From Halomonas jincaotanensis (GTDB lineage: Bacteria > Pseudomonadota > Gammaproteobacteria > Pseudomonadales > Halomonadaceae): 64,000 nucleotides of DNA. Shown piece by piece: positions 8,937-17,335 of the stretch. The notes beneath the pieces were generated by a model, which did not search any database, was not told the origin of the DNA, and saw only the letters and a program-made list of their open reading frames with translations. Where the stretch lies: contig NZ_JAHCLU010000003.1 of NCBI RefSeq assembly GCF_018448785.1, positions 310,001-374,000 of the forward strand, in the 5' to 3' direction. Positions within the stretch are counted from its first letter, which is position 1. Every line of letters starts with the position of its first letter. The position numbers and the translations under genes were made by a program.

Positions 8937-9842
8937 CTAATTAAAGAACGATAGCAGGTAGCGTTTGGCGAGACGGGGATTGAGTTGCACCTTCCGCTGC
9001 CTGATGGCATCTCTCAATGTGTGCCGAAATTGCTGACCTCGCTTCAAACGGTACAGAGACTGAAGAATCGATTTTGTGTCGTCTTCTACAAGCCGAGTGA
9101 GCTGGGCGTGGGTTAGAACCTCGGTCAGTGCGGCATTTGCTTGGATGGCTGCAATAAAACGCTCCCCTTGCTCGATAATACGGGGGTGGTCGTGTCGCGC
9201 CCGTTGTGAATCCATACTGCGCACCATACAGCAGGAACCACCAGCATACCGTGCTGGCTGATCGACGAGTGCACGTAGGAAAAATTCAATATCCTCTTTT
9301 TTCCGTAGATGTTCATTGAAGCCCTTCAATTTGTTGAAGGTGCTTCGCTTGATGAGAAAACTGTTGGTATGCAGCCAGTTCCCGTTCTCGATGAATTCGC
9401 TGAGTGGTAGTTCGGCACCAACTACTTTCTTACCGGGAAGCAGCGAGGCGCCAGTGGTTTCAGCGATTTTATCGCTAAAAATGATTCCTTCGAAAGCTGG
9501 ATGTTCCAGAGCAAGCCGCATGCGGTTTTCGACGGCGGTAACTACCAACAAATCATCAGAGTCGAGAAATCCGATATAATCGGCATCAGAAAGTTCTACA
9601 CCGCGATTCCTGGCAGCCGACTGCCCTTGGTTGTTTTCCAGTTGATGGATCGCGACCCTTGGTACTCCGCTGTAGCGTTCGCGGAGACGGGGGTAGCTGT
9701 CATCGGTGGAAGCATCATCCACGATGATGCAGCGTGTATTCGGCCAAGTCTGCTCGAGCACGGAATCTATCGCTTCAACAACATAGGGCCACCGATTGAA
9801 ACAAGGAATGATGATGGCCACCGAGGGCTGTAGATCATGCAT
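8937..9842 (-). CDS. Glycosyltransferase family 2
   Basis: 301 residues with a GT-A fold. The N-terminus VAIIIPCFNRWPYVVEAIDS begins the nucleotide-binding half, CIIVDDASTDDS follows, and the metal-binding DxD motif is in DADYIGFLDSDDLL. LRKKEDIEFFLRALVDQP resembles the acceptor-side ED motif. It is the last gene of a three-gene reverse block (GT4, kinase, GT2); six bases separate its start from the kinase gene. Likely role: addition of a sugar to LPS core or a surface glycan. The gene is AT-richer than the flanking housekeeping DNA. It ends at a TAG next to the transposase remnants. Confidence 0.85.
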   Translation of the reverse strand: MHDLQPSVAIIIPCFNRWPYVVEAIDSVLEQTWPNTRCIIVDDASTDDSYPRLRERYSGVPRVAIHQLENNQGQSAARNRGVELSDADYIGFLDSDDLLVVTAVENRMRLALEHPAFEGIIFSDKIAETTGASLLPGKKVVGAELPLSEFIENGNWLHTNSFLIKRSTFNKLKGFNEHLRKKEDIEFFLRALVDQPARYAGGSCCMVRSMDSQRARHDHPRIIEQGERFIAAIQANAALTEVLTHAQLTRLVEDDTKSILQSLYRLKRGQQFRHTLRDAIRQRKVQLNPRLAKRYLLSFFN

Positions 9843-9848
9843 GGAGCT

Positions 9849-10586
9849 TTACCGTTTCGGGTTTTTGGATTGTGGGTCGGAGGGCATGAGCCACGCGGCT
9901 TGGAGTCGTTGCTCTACGATGTTGCGGTACTTTTCACCACGCAGCTTGTTCACCGTCAGAGATTTCTTGAGCGCCGGCCACTGGTCGGTACTTTTCGTTG
10001 GCAGTGGGCGGACATGCGTGTCGATCCAGAGAATATCGCCGTTGCTAGCGATCAATAGGTTGTTGTAGTGCAGGTCGCGATGCACATAGCCGGCACGGGC
10101 GAGTTGCATAACCTCTCGGCACAGTTGCTCCAGGAACGTCAGTCGAGCTTCCTCGTCCAAGGCATCAAAGACCTCTCCACCAGACCGTGTATCTTGTACA
10201 TGTTCCATCAGCAGTAGCGAGGCGTTACGGTTGCCAGGGTTAAGCGATAAGCCCCAGCCGAGGCAATCGGGTGTCTGTAGGCCTGCTCGGCGCAGAATAT
10301 TTAGGCTCAGGTATTCCTTGCGGGCATCGGACTGGCCAAGCCAGCGTTTCTCCAGATAGTCGTGCAGGAACCACTTGATGGGCGAGCATGCCTTGGAAAA
10401 TTTATCCGGCACCACCTTGGCGAGGATGCGTTGGTTCCGGGACACAAAAAACCGGCTGCTGCCGATGGATTCGAACATCTTGGTCGTGGTGGTGCTCTGC
10501 AGGGCTAGACGATCTGGCAGGCGATTCGGGTGGAAGACCAGATAGCGCCGGCGGCGATCATTGAAGGGGATATCGAGAAGCTTCAC
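9849..10586 (-). CDS. Lipopolysaccharide kinase (InaA/RfaP/KdkA-like)
   Basis: 245 residues. Kinase-fold signatures are intact: AKVVPDKF with the N-lobe lysine, a hinge-like SLLLMEHV, the catalytic loop YVHRDLHYNNLLI and the metal-binding DILWIDTHVRPLP. This places it with LPS core heptose/Kdo kinases, which phosphorylate inner-core sugars from ATP at the inner membrane. The flanking GT4 and GT2 genes on the same strand fit an LPS-core role. In contrast to the kinase-like domain encoded at 237-1988, all catalytic residues are present here. Whether the substrate is Kdo or heptose cannot be told. Confidence 0.8.
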   Translation of the reverse strand: MKLLDIPFNDRRRRYLVFHPNRLPDRLALQSTTTTKMFESIGSSRFFVSRNQRILAKVVPDKFSKACSPIKWFLHDYLEKRWLGQSDARKEYLSLNILRRAGLQTPDCLGWGLSLNPGNRNASLLLMEHVQDTRSGGEVFDALDEEARLTFLEQLCREVMQLARAGYVHRDLHYNNLLIASNGDILWIDTHVRPLPTKSTDQWPALKKSLTVNKLRGEKYRNIVEQRLQAAWLMPSDPQSKNPKR

Positions 10587-10598
10587 TGAGCAGGCCTG

Positions 10599-11663
10599 TC
10601 ACAAGGTTTCGAACTGAGGAAGGACGGTCTCAGCCAGAAATTGTCCATAATGCTTGGCTTCCACTGTTACCGGGGCCTGGTCCATGCGTCTTATCGCATC
10701 GGCCAGGCCCTTTTCGTTTTCGGGGGAGATGAGAAAGTCGGCCAGATCCTGGGTCAATATCTCGCTGGGGCCGCTGGGGCAGTCGACACTCACCACTGGG
10801 GTACCGAGCAGCAAGGCTTCGATCAATACACGCGGCAATCCTTCGGCATCGGAGGTCAGGATGAGCGCCTTGGCGCCCTGGATGTAGGGGTAGGGATTGG
10901 CGCGATAGCCGAGCAGCGTGACGCGGTCCTGCAAGCCAAGCTCCTCGATCAACGTGCGAATTGCCGCTTCCTGATTGCCTTTCCCCAGCAGGATCAGCGG
11001 TGTTTGCACGCCACTGGCGAGATAGGCACGCAGCAGGCGGTCATGACGCTTGACCGGAGTGAGCGCGCCGACGTGTATGAAATACTCCCCGTGTGGCAAG
11101 TCTGCGCTCTCTTGGGCCAGCGCGAGGAAAGGTGCACGTTCGTAAGGATTGTAGATGGCGCGGATTTCGGCGGGCTCGAGTCTGACCTCGTTCAAAAGGC
11201 TTTCTTGCACGCCACGCGACACGGCAATGACCTTGCGATGATCGTACTGTCGGCGCTGCCTGGCAAAGACCCTGTCGCGCTTGGGGGAGTCTCGAAAGCG
11301 AGCCGAAATATCGCTCTTGATCCAGAAATGCAGATTGGGGTGTTTCAGGTGACGTGTGATCTTGTCACACGAACAAGAAAGAACGACATCTGCCCTGAAC
11401 TGGTTGAGCGCATGGCCGATGCGACTGGCTTGCCATTTTTCCACCAACACGTTGTTCAGTGCCTTGGTCAGGTCGGTAATAACGCCAAGGTTCCCGACTT
11501 CGAGCCCCGCGGGAATATCCTGCTCGATACGATCACGCAGGATGAAGACCTTCACGATGTTGCCGCGCTGACGCAGCCCTTCGGCGGTGTACAGCAGTGA
11601 CTTTTCCGCGCCGCCGCCGTAGAGATCGGAAACCACAAAGGCAAAACGTTTAGGCTCAGGCAT
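10599..11663 (-). CDS. Glycosyltransferase, GT4 family (LPS core type)
   Basis: 354 residues. The N-terminus has VSDLYGGGAEKSLLYTAEGL, the glycine-rich loop of GT4 enzymes. FIHVGALTPVKRHDRLLRAY and DAEGLPRVLIEALLLGTPVV mark the C-terminal donor domain with the E-x7-E pattern, followed by VDCPSGPSEIL. First gene of the reverse block with the kinase and GT2 genes; twelve bases separate it from the kinase gene. Its promoter should lie in the 305-base gap upstream that it shares divergently with the gpgP-like gene. Confidence 0.85.
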   Translation of the reverse strand: MPEPKRFAFVVSDLYGGGAEKSLLYTAEGLRQRGNIVKVFILRDRIEQDIPAGLEVGNLGVITDLTKALNNVLVEKWQASRIGHALNQFRADVVLSCSCDKITRHLKHPNLHFWIKSDISARFRDSPKRDRVFARQRRQYDHRKVIAVSRGVQESLLNEVRLEPAEIRAIYNPYERAPFLALAQESADLPHGEYFIHVGALTPVKRHDRLLRAYLASGVQTPLILLGKGNQEAAIRTLIEELGLQDRVTLLGYRANPYPYIQGAKALILTSDAEGLPRVLIEALLLGTPVVSVDCPSGPSEILTQDLADFLISPENEKGLADAIRRMDQAPVTVEAKHYGQFLAETVLPQFETL

Positions 11664-11968
11664 AGGGACTCAAACAGGCAGCGTGTCATTCGAAACAAGC
11701 CGGCATGTTACCAGCTGGGAATAGCCAGCGGAACGATGTGCCTGTTTGGTGCGCGTGATGCACTGATATGAGTCGTTCGACGCTGGGGCCTGACGACAAA
11801 GTGTTTTCGTGGATGATCAAGGCCCCCTCGTCCCTTGAGATATCGCCGCTTCCGGTGCCCTCTGCTACGTTGTGGCTGTGTGGGCTCGGGTGATTTGGCC
11901 TACGCAAACACTGCTTTTGGCATGTTAGCTGCAAGCCTTATAGCGAGCTTCCTACCTGGACCCTGCCC
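11664..11968. other. Divergent intergenic region between LPS-core block and gpgP-gpgS
   Basis: These 305 bases separate a reverse GT gene from the forward glucosylglycerate genes and should hold two promoters. I see a GGGGCCT/AGGCCCC inverted repeat (11785-11791 with 11820-11826, 28-base loop) of unknown role, and a plausible promoter near the downstream end, listed separately. An open reverse frame across 11686-11934 shows no recognisable protein features and I do not call it a gene. Confidence 0.5.
11917..11944 (+). promoter_or_regulatory. Putative sigma70-type promoter for gpgP-gpgS
   Basis: TTGGCA (11917-11922) and TATAGC (11939-11944) are separated by 16 bases, upstream of the ATG at 11969. 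The match is fair rather than strong. It is the best promoter-like pair in the gap. Confidence 0.35.
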
Positions 11969-12850
11969 ATGCCGCTTTCACGAGACCCGCTCTCCCCTGA
12001 TTCCGCCTCGCGACCCCGCCTGGTCTTCTCCGACCTGGACGGTTCCTTGCTCGATCATCACAGCTACGACTGGTCGCCGGCCAAGGAATGGCTCGAGCAA
12101 TTGTGCGCTTGCGGGGTGCCGGTGATTCCCGTGACCAGCAAGACGCGCAGCGAGCTGATGTCGCTGCGTCAGGCGATGAGGATGGAAGAGGCGCCGTTCA
12201 TTGCCGAGAACGGGGCCATCGTGGGGCTTCCTCCCGCCTGGTGCCACGCCCGGCTTGACCGAGGTGCCGGCCCTGATGGGTTGGTGATACGCACGCTTGG
12301 GGTGGATATCGGCTTTATCCGCAAGCGGCTTACCGTGTGGCGCGAACGCCTGGACGCCATGTTTTCCACGATGAGCGAGATGACATTGGAGCAGGTCATA
12401 GAGGTGACTGGGCTGACAGAGCCCGAGGCGCGCCTGGCCCGGCTGCGCGAGGGCAGCGAACCGCTGATCTGGGAAGACGATAGCGCCATGCTGGCGCGTC
12501 TACGCGAAGGCCTGCGCGGGGATGGCCTGCGAATGGTGCAGGGTGGGCGTTTCTGGCATGTCACCGGGGAGTGCGACAAGGGCAGCGCGGTCGGCTGGTT
12601 GATCGAGCGCTTCGAGGCGCTCCGCGGTCATCATCCCTTGACCCTGGCGCTGGGCGACGGCCCCAACGATGTCTCGATGCTCGAGCGAGTCGACCAGGCG
12701 GTATTGATCCGCGGCGGCCATGACCTTGAGGTATCGCCTGACCAGCCAGCTCTCTATCGCAGCGAGGCGAGCGGTCCTGCGGGTTGGGTCGAGGGCTTGG
12801 CGTATTGGTGGGGGCCCATGGCCACCCAGGGAAGCGACGCTCATGAGTGA
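11969..12850 (+). CDS. gpgP: Glucosyl-/mannosyl-3-phosphoglycerate phosphatase (HAD, MpgP-like)
   Basis: 293 residues. HAD motif I is VFSDLDGSLLDHH, motif II-like PVTSKTRSELMSL, and motif IV LALGDGPNDVSMLE, the pattern of the Cof/MpgP branch of HAD phosphatases. AENGAIVGLP and KGSAVGWLIERF are also typical of the mannosyl-3-phosphoglycerate phosphatase family. It would dephosphorylate the phosphorylated hexosyl-glycerate made by the next gene's product to give the compatible solute. The following gene starts within its last codons (ATG at 12843, stop at 12848-12850), so the pair is probably translationally coupled. Whether the physiological sugar is glucose or mannose is inferred from the partner. 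Confidence 0.75.
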   Translation: MPLSRDPLSPDSASRPRLVFSDLDGSLLDHHSYDWSPAKEWLEQLCACGVPVIPVTSKTRSELMSLRQAMRMEEAPFIAENGAIVGLPPAWCHARLDRGAGPDGLVIRTLGVDIGFIRKRLTVWRERLDAMFSTMSEMTLEQVIEVTGLTEPEARLARLREGSEPLIWEDDSAMLARLREGLRGDGLRMVQGGRFWHVTGECDKGSAVGWLIERFEALRGHHPLTLALGDGPNDVSMLERVDQAVLIRGGHDLEVSPDQPALYRSEASGPAGWVEGLAYWWGPMATQGSDAHE

Positions 12851-14063
12851 TTTTCACCAGAATGGCATCATCACCGACTTCCATAACCTGACACGCCGAC
12901 CTGTGGAAGAACTCGAGGCGGACCTGGTGGTGTTTTCCGTTCGTCGGCCGATGAGTCTCATCTTGCCTTCGCTGTTTTCCGAGCTGGAAGGCCCGGCGTT
13001 GTCGCACATCGTCGACGAAATCGCCCAGGTGCCTTACCTCAACGAGGTGGTGATCGGGCTGGACGGTGCCGATCGCGAGCAGTTTGGGTATGCCCGGGAG
13101 TTCTTCGCCAGGCTGCCCCAGCATCACCGCTTGCTGTGGAACGATGGACGGCGCTTGCGGGCACTGGACGCCGAACTCGATGAGCGTGGATTGGCCCCCC
13201 AGCAGCCCGGCAAGGGGCGTAATGTCTGGTACTGTGGGGGCTACGTGCAGGCCTCCGGACGCGGTACCGTGGTAGCACTGCACGATTGCGACATCCTCAC
13301 CTACGAGCGCGGCATGCTGGCGCGACTCTTCTATCCGGTGGCACACCCGCATCTCAATTACGAGTTCTGCAAGGGCTATTACCCCCGCATCGCGGAGGGG
13401 CGGCTGAACGGACGGGTGTCGCGGCTGATGGTCACGCCGCTGCTGCGGGCGCTCAAGCGGATGCACGGCGCCTTGCCCTATCTGGAATACCTGGATAGCT
13501 ATCGCTATGCGCTCTCCGGCGAGTTTTCCATGCGCACCGAAGTGCTCGACGGCATTCGCATCCCCGCCGACTGGGGGCTGGAAATCGGCGTGCTGTCCGA
13601 AGTGCATCGCAATTATTCCATCAAGCAGCTCTGCCAGGTGGACCTGGCCGATACCTACGACCACAAACACCAGCCGGTATCGGAAGACGATCCCTCGGGT
13701 GGGCTGAACCGCATGAGCCTGGACATCGCCAAGGCGCTCTATCGCAAGCTCGCCACCCAGGGCGTCATCTTCAGCGCCGAGGGGTTTCGTACCCTGAAGG
13801 CCACCTACTATCGGCTTGCGCTGGATCTGATCGAAGCCTATGACCACGACGCCGTGATGAACGGCCTGAGCCTGGACCGTCACGGCGAAGAACGTGCCGT
13901 GGAGCTGTTCGCCGCCAATCTGCTCGAGGCGGGCAATACCTTCCTGGATAATCCTGGCGAGCGACCCTTCATCCCCAGCTGGAACCGGGTCAAGGCGGCG
14001 ATACCCGACCTTCCGGCCCGCCTGTTTGAAGCCGTGGAACAGGACAACGTCGGCGGGAGATAG
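12843..14063 (+). CDS. gpgS: Glucosyl-3-phosphoglycerate synthase (GT81-like)
   Basis: 406 residues from the ATG at 12843, preceded by AGGGAAG. An in-frame start at 12720 lies inside gpgP and is unlikely. The protein begins with GT-A type sequence; LNEVVIGLDGADREQF and VVALHDCDILTYERGM provide the nucleotide-sugar and metal-binding region (DxD-like), and YEFCKGYYPRIAEGRLNGRV is characteristic of GpgS-type enzymes. DWGLEIGVLSEVHRNY and TYDHKHQP carry likely acceptor-site residues. It would transfer glucose from a nucleotide sugar to 3-phosphoglycerate. Together with GpgP it makes glucosylglycerate, an osmolyte used under salt stress or nitrogen limitation. Confidence 0.75.
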   Translation: MSDFHQNGIITDFHNLTRRPVEELEADLVVFSVRRPMSLILPSLFSELEGPALSHIVDEIAQVPYLNEVVIGLDGADREQFGYAREFFARLPQHHRLLWNDGRRLRALDAELDERGLAPQQPGKGRNVWYCGGYVQASGRGTVVALHDCDILTYERGMLARLFYPVAHPHLNYEFCKGYYPRIAEGRLNGRVSRLMVTPLLRALKRMHGALPYLEYLDSYRYALSGEFSMRTEVLDGIRIPADWGLEIGVLSEVHRNYSIKQLCQVDLADTYDHKHQPVSEDDPSGGLNRMSLDIAKALYRKLATQGVIFSAEGFRTLKATYYRLALDLIEAYDHDAVMNGLSLDRHGEERAVELFAANLLEAGNTFLDNPGERPFIPSWNRVKAAIPDLPARLFEAVEQDNVGGR

Positions 14064-14093
14064 CCGGCCAAAAAAGGCGCAGGGCTTGGCCGG
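14064..14093. terminator. Inverted repeat between gpgS and tenA (possible bidirectional terminator)
   Basis: CCGGCCAA (14064-14071) pairs with TTGGCCGG (14086-14093) around a 14-base loop. It sits between two convergent genes. On the reverse strand a run of six T lies within the structure rather than after it, so termination strength is uncertain. Confidence 0.4.
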
Positions 14094-14104
14094 GGCCGAT
14101 CGCC

Positions 14105-14773
14105 TCAGAGGCGCTGCTCTAGCCCCATCTGCCAGAAGTCGATCTCAAGGCGCGTGGCATCGCGAAAGATCGTCGCGAGTTCATTGAAGCGTGCCGGCGT
14201 GACGTCGGCCAGTCGCGCGTCGAGCCAGCCGAGTTCGGCGTGCATGGCGTCCTGAAAATCGTCGCTCTCGTACATGGCGATCCAGGCCTCGAACGGATTG
14301 GCTTCGCCGCGTTGCGTGAATGACTGAGTGCCCAGCCAGTTGGCAATCTCGCCGTAGCCAACCAGGCAGGGAGCCAGCGCCACGTGCAGATCGAGCAGGT
14401 CGCCGCGGTTGCCGGTGTCCAGCACATAGCGGGTATAGGCCAGGGTGGCCCGCGCCTCGGGTAACCGGGCGAGGTCGTCTTCGCTGATGTCCCAGTCGCG
14501 GCAGTAGCCCACGTGAAGGTCGAGCTCCACATCGAGAATCGCCTTGAGCCCTTCATGGGCCTGACGCAGGTCCGCCAAGCTACGGCTCTTGTAGGCGGCC
14601 AGGGCAAAGGCCCGGGCGAAGTGAATCAGGAACAGGTAGTCCTGCTGCAGATAGTGGCGAAAGGCGCCACGGTCCAAGGTGCCTGCACCGAGCCCGCGCA
14701 CGAAGTCGTGCTCGATATAGGCACGCCAATCGTCCCGGCAGGCGGTGGTGAGGTCGTCGAAGCGATAGCCCAT
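14105..14773 (-). CDS. tenA: TenA-family aminopyrimidine aminohydrolase / thiaminase II
   Basis: 222 residues from the ATG at 14773, which follows AGAGG at good spacing; an upstream in-frame start at 14821 would add 16 non-family residues. All-helical TenA fold: FVRGLGAGTLDRGAFRHYLQ and QDYLFLIHFARAFALAAYKS near the N-terminus, the catalytic cysteine in HVALAPCLVGYGEIANWL, and the C-terminal glutamate in ATRLEIDFWQMG. The enzyme hydrolyses amino-HMP-type thiamine breakdown products (salvage) or thiamine itself. It stands alone here, convergent with gpgS. No TPP-riboswitch core was recognised in the 190 bases upstream. Confidence 0.85.
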   Translation of the reverse strand: MGYRFDDLTTACRDDWRAYIEHDFVRGLGAGTLDRGAFRHYLQQDYLFLIHFARAFALAAYKSRSLADLRQAHEGLKAILDVELDLHVGYCRDWDISEDDLARLPEARATLAYTRYVLDTGNRGDLLDLHVALAPCLVGYGEIANWLGTQSFTQRGEANPFEAWIAMYESDDFQDAMHAELGWLDARLADVTPARFNELATIFRDATRLEIDFWQMGLEQRL

Positions 14774-15043
14774 TCTTTTCCTCTGAAAGTGACGATCCGG
14801 AGCACAACCAAGCCCCGTCAAGTTATCCCCGCCAGTCTATCAGCCCGTCGACGACTTGCCACACTGCGCCCTGCCTGGCAAGCGTGGCGGCCACCCTCGA
14901 GCGCTGCGACAACCCCCGCGACCCGTCCTCGGAAAAAGGTTTGATATGGATCAAGCTGCGACCACTTGTCTCGTGTCATGAGGCGGCAAGACGGCTATAC
15001 TGCGCGTATTGGATATATGGTTATTACGTTAGAGGCAAAAGTT

Positions 15044-15634
15044 ATGAAAAAGACCTTGATACCCTTGTTGGCCTCAATGGGGCTCTCAATGTTCTTGGGA
15101 GCCGCCCCTTCCCTTGCCGAGGAGGTCGAGGCCTACCGGGAGACAAAATTGGGCCTCTACGTCACGGCCACTGAGGCCCATGAACTCATGCAAGAGAACG
15201 ATCGCGCCGTACTGATCGACGTACGCGATCCCGTCGAGATCAAGTTCACTGGCTTTGCCGAGCCCACCGATATCCATGTGCCCTGGGTGCTGGCTGACCG
15301 CGATAACTTCGATGAGGAAGCGAAGACCTGGCCCATGGTCAAGAATCCCGACTTCGAGGCGCAGGTGAAGGCCGAGATTGAAGCGCTGGGCGTGGCCGAG
15401 GACGACCCGATCATCGTCATGTGTCGTTCCGGCGCCACCCGCAGTGCCCCCGCTGCCGATGTGATCACCGAGATGGGGTACAGCGAAGTCTACTCAATGA
15501 CCGACGGCTTCGAGGGGAGAAAGCTTGAGGAGGGTGATTCGCAAGGCGTGCGCGCCCTGGATGGCTGGCGTAATTCGGGCCTGCCGTGGGGTTACGAGAT
15601 CAACCCCGACGTAGCCTGGCGCCAAGCAGACTGA
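15044..15634 (+). CDS. Exported rhodanese-domain sulfurtransferase
   Basis: 196 residues from the ATG at 15044 (AGAGG upstream). Residues 1-25 form a signal peptide (MKKTLIPLLASMGLSMFLGA ending near SLAEE). A single rhodanese domain follows: AVLIDVRDPVEIKF, then the persulfide-forming active-site loop IIVMCRSGATRSAP with the catalytic cysteine. The ending DGWRNSGLPWGYEINPDVAW suggests close packing against the active site. It acts in the periplasm, moving sulfane sulfur to or from thiols or thiosulfate. It is the first gene of the sulfur island and is followed by an exported DsrE-like protein, its likely partner. Confidence 0.85.
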   Translation: MKKTLIPLLASMGLSMFLGAAPSLAEEVEAYRETKLGLYVTATEAHELMQENDRAVLIDVRDPVEIKFTGFAEPTDIHVPWVLADRDNFDEEAKTWPMVKNPDFEAQVKAEIEALGVAEDDPIIVMCRSGATRSAPAADVITEMGYSEVYSMTDGFEGRKLEEGDSQGVRALDGWRNSGLPWGYEINPDVAWRQAD

Positions 15635-15706
15635 TGTTCCGAAACCTGGTTTTTAGCCTTGCCTGGTGGAGCCAGAGAGATTGACCAAGCCCAATGAGGT
15701 GACCAC

Positions 15707-16186
15707 ATGACTATCAAGACAACCTTGACCCTGGTACTGGCAGCCGCCACTACTGCCATGGGTTTCTCCGGCCTCGCCATGGCCGACAGCCACGGCGCTG
15801 AAGAAGCCAAAGACCAGGCGCTAGTGATCCTCACCAGCGACTCGCTGCAGACCCAAGGTATGGCCATGATCCTCTCCAACGCCATGCAGCAGCAGGGCAC
15901 CGACCTGCATATCCTACTCTGTGATGCCGCGGGTGATCTGGCTGTCGACGGTTACGAAACCGCCGAGGCAATCAACACACCACCAAGCAACCCGGCGGGC
16001 CAGGTCAAGCCGGAAGGCATCCTGCAGATGATCATGGGTAAAGGCGCGAAGGTAGATGTGTGTGCCATCTACCTGCCCAACAGCGAGTACGACGAGGACG
16101 ACCTGATCGAGGGCGTGGGTGTGGCGGCTCCCGGTCCCATGGCGGAAATGATGCGCGATCCGAGTGTCGCCGTATACACCTTCTGA
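15707..16186 (+). CDS. Exported DsrE-like protein
   Basis: 159 residues with GAGGTG ahead of the ATG. Residues 1-26 look like a signal peptide (hydrophobic LTLVLAAATTAMGF, cleavage after AMA). The mature part resembles the DsrE/TusD fold: QALVILTSDSLQTQGMAMIL, then LHILLCDAAGDLAV, then PEGILQMIMGKGAKVDVCAI. Two cysteines (in LLCDAA and VDVCAIYLP) could carry persulfide; the second sits where DsrE-type proteins carry their sulfur-accepting cysteine. Most DsrE/TusD proteins are cytoplasmic, so an exported form next to an exported rhodanese suggests a periplasmic sulfur relay. The family call is made by motif reading and is moderately sure. Confidence 0.65.
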   Translation: MTIKTTLTLVLAAATTAMGFSGLAMADSHGAEEAKDQALVILTSDSLQTQGMAMILSNAMQQQGTDLHILLCDAAGDLAVDGYETAEAINTPPSNPAGQVKPEGILQMIMGKGAKVDVCAIYLPNSEYDEDDLIEGVGVAAPGPMAEMMRDPSVAVYTF

Positions 16187-16246
16187 CGCCTGCCATCAGC
16201 GAGTTGACACCGCGCCGAGCCTTACTTCCGAATACAGGAGGTCAGC

Positions 16247-17155
16247 ATGAAGACCTTTGCACTTTCCCGCAGCACAGGCCCCGGTAGCCCCGACGTGGCC
16301 GGGTTCTTCGACCCGCGCACCTTTAGCGTCCAATACGTGGTGAGCGACCCGGCCACCAGCAAATGCGCGATCATTGACCCGGTCTACGACTTCGACGAGA
16401 AATCCGGCGCTACCGCCACCCATCACGCCGATGAGCTTCTCGCCTACGTAACCGAACAGGGGCTCGAGGTGCAGTGGATCCTCGATACCCATCCCCATGC
16501 CGACCACTTTTCCGCGGCCCACTACCTGAATGAGAAGACCGGAGCGACGACGGCGATCTGCAAATACGTGACCGACGTGCAGGAACTCTGGAAAGGCATC
16601 TACCACTGGCCGGACTTCCCGGCGGATGGCTCCCAGTGGGATCGGCTGTTCGCCGAAGGTGATACCTTTCAGGTGGGTGAACTTGAGGCCAGCGTGATGT
16701 TCTCGCCGGGCCACACCCTGGCCTCGATCACCTATGTGATCGGCGATGCTGCCTTCGTCCACGACACCCTCTTCCAGCCGGACTTCGGTACCGCCCGCGC
16801 TGACTTCCCGGGCGGTGACGCCCGTCAACTGTGGCGCTCCATCCAGGCAATCCTGGCGCTGCCCGGCGAGACGCGGGTATTCACGGGCCATGACTACATG
16901 CCGGACGGTCGCGAGCCGGAGTGGGAGAGTACGGTAGACGAGCAGCGCCGGTACAACCCGCACCTGGCGGGGGTAAGTGAGAACGACTACGTCGCCCTAC
17001 GTCACAAGCGTGATGCCGGGCTGCCGATGCCCAATCTGATCCTGCATGCCCTGCAGGTGAATACGCGGGGTGGACGCCTTCCCGAGCCCGAGGCCAATGG
17101 CAGGCGCTACCTGAAGATCCCCCTAGATGCGCTGGAAGGGGCCGCCTGGGACTGA
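16247..17155 (+). CDS. Persulfide dioxygenase-like MBL-fold protein (ETHE1/Blh type), copy 1
   Basis: 302 residues with a strong AGGAGG ribosome site. Metallo-beta-lactamase signature ILDTHPHADHFSAAHYL is followed by further metal ligands in MFSPGHTLASITYVIGD and VFTGHDYMP, and by FQPDFGTARADFPGGDARQL, the stretch typical of ETHE1-type persulfide dioxygenases (mononuclear iron via two His and one Asp). These enzymes oxidise glutathione persulfide to sulfite and glutathione in the cytoplasm; no signal peptide is seen. It carries an N-terminal extension (ALSRSTGPGSPDVAGFFDP) that the second copy downstream lacks. It lies after the rhodanese and DsrE-like genes, consistent with oxidation of sulfur they deliver. 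Confidence 0.8.
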   Translation: MKTFALSRSTGPGSPDVAGFFDPRTFSVQYVVSDPATSKCAIIDPVYDFDEKSGATATHHADELLAYVTEQGLEVQWILDTHPHADHFSAAHYLNEKTGATTAICKYVTDVQELWKGIYHWPDFPADGSQWDRLFAEGDTFQVGELEASVMFSPGHTLASITYVIGDAAFVHDTLFQPDFGTARADFPGGDARQLWRSIQAILALPGETRVFTGHDYMPDGREPEWESTVDEQRRYNPHLAGVSENDYVALRHKRDAGLPMPNLILHALQVNTRGGRLPEPEANGRRYLKIPLDALEGAAWD

Positions 17156-17215
17156 GACGCCAGGGTCGTGGTGTGTCGGGCTTGCAGCGTTTTGATCGGT
17201 CCGATAACGGAGAAC

Positions 17216-17295
17216 TCGCCTCCAAAGGTTTTTATAGCCATATATTTTTATATAAATAGGTTCTTATAGCCATAGGTGTTTATACCCACAGGCAC
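17216..17295. repeat. Array of 16-bp tandem repeats upstream of the second dioxygenase-like gene
   Basis: Four head-to-tail 16-base units start at 17232, 17248, 17264 and 17280. They read TTATAGCCATATATTT, TTATATAAATAGGTTC, TTATAGCCATAGGTGT and TTATACCCACAGGCAC. A much weaker unit can be read at 17216 (TCGCCTCCAAAGGTTT). TTATA is invariant in the four. The array is AT-rich inside GC-rich DNA, is confined to the non-coding gap, and ends about 40 bases before a promoter-like TATACT. That position suggests a binding array for a regulator, but no protein is known to me for this motif. Confidence 0.8.
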
Positions 17296-17335
17296 AAATA
17301 GTTCTAAATAATATAACGTTAGAACTTTATTGGGT

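Noticed and set aside
14774-14965. TPP riboswitch before tenA
   Set aside because: The conserved CUGAGA and ACCUGA core was looked for on the reverse strand and not found.
17216-17295. CRISPR array
   Set aside because: The repeated unit is 16 bases, head to tail without spacers, and no cas genes are nearby.
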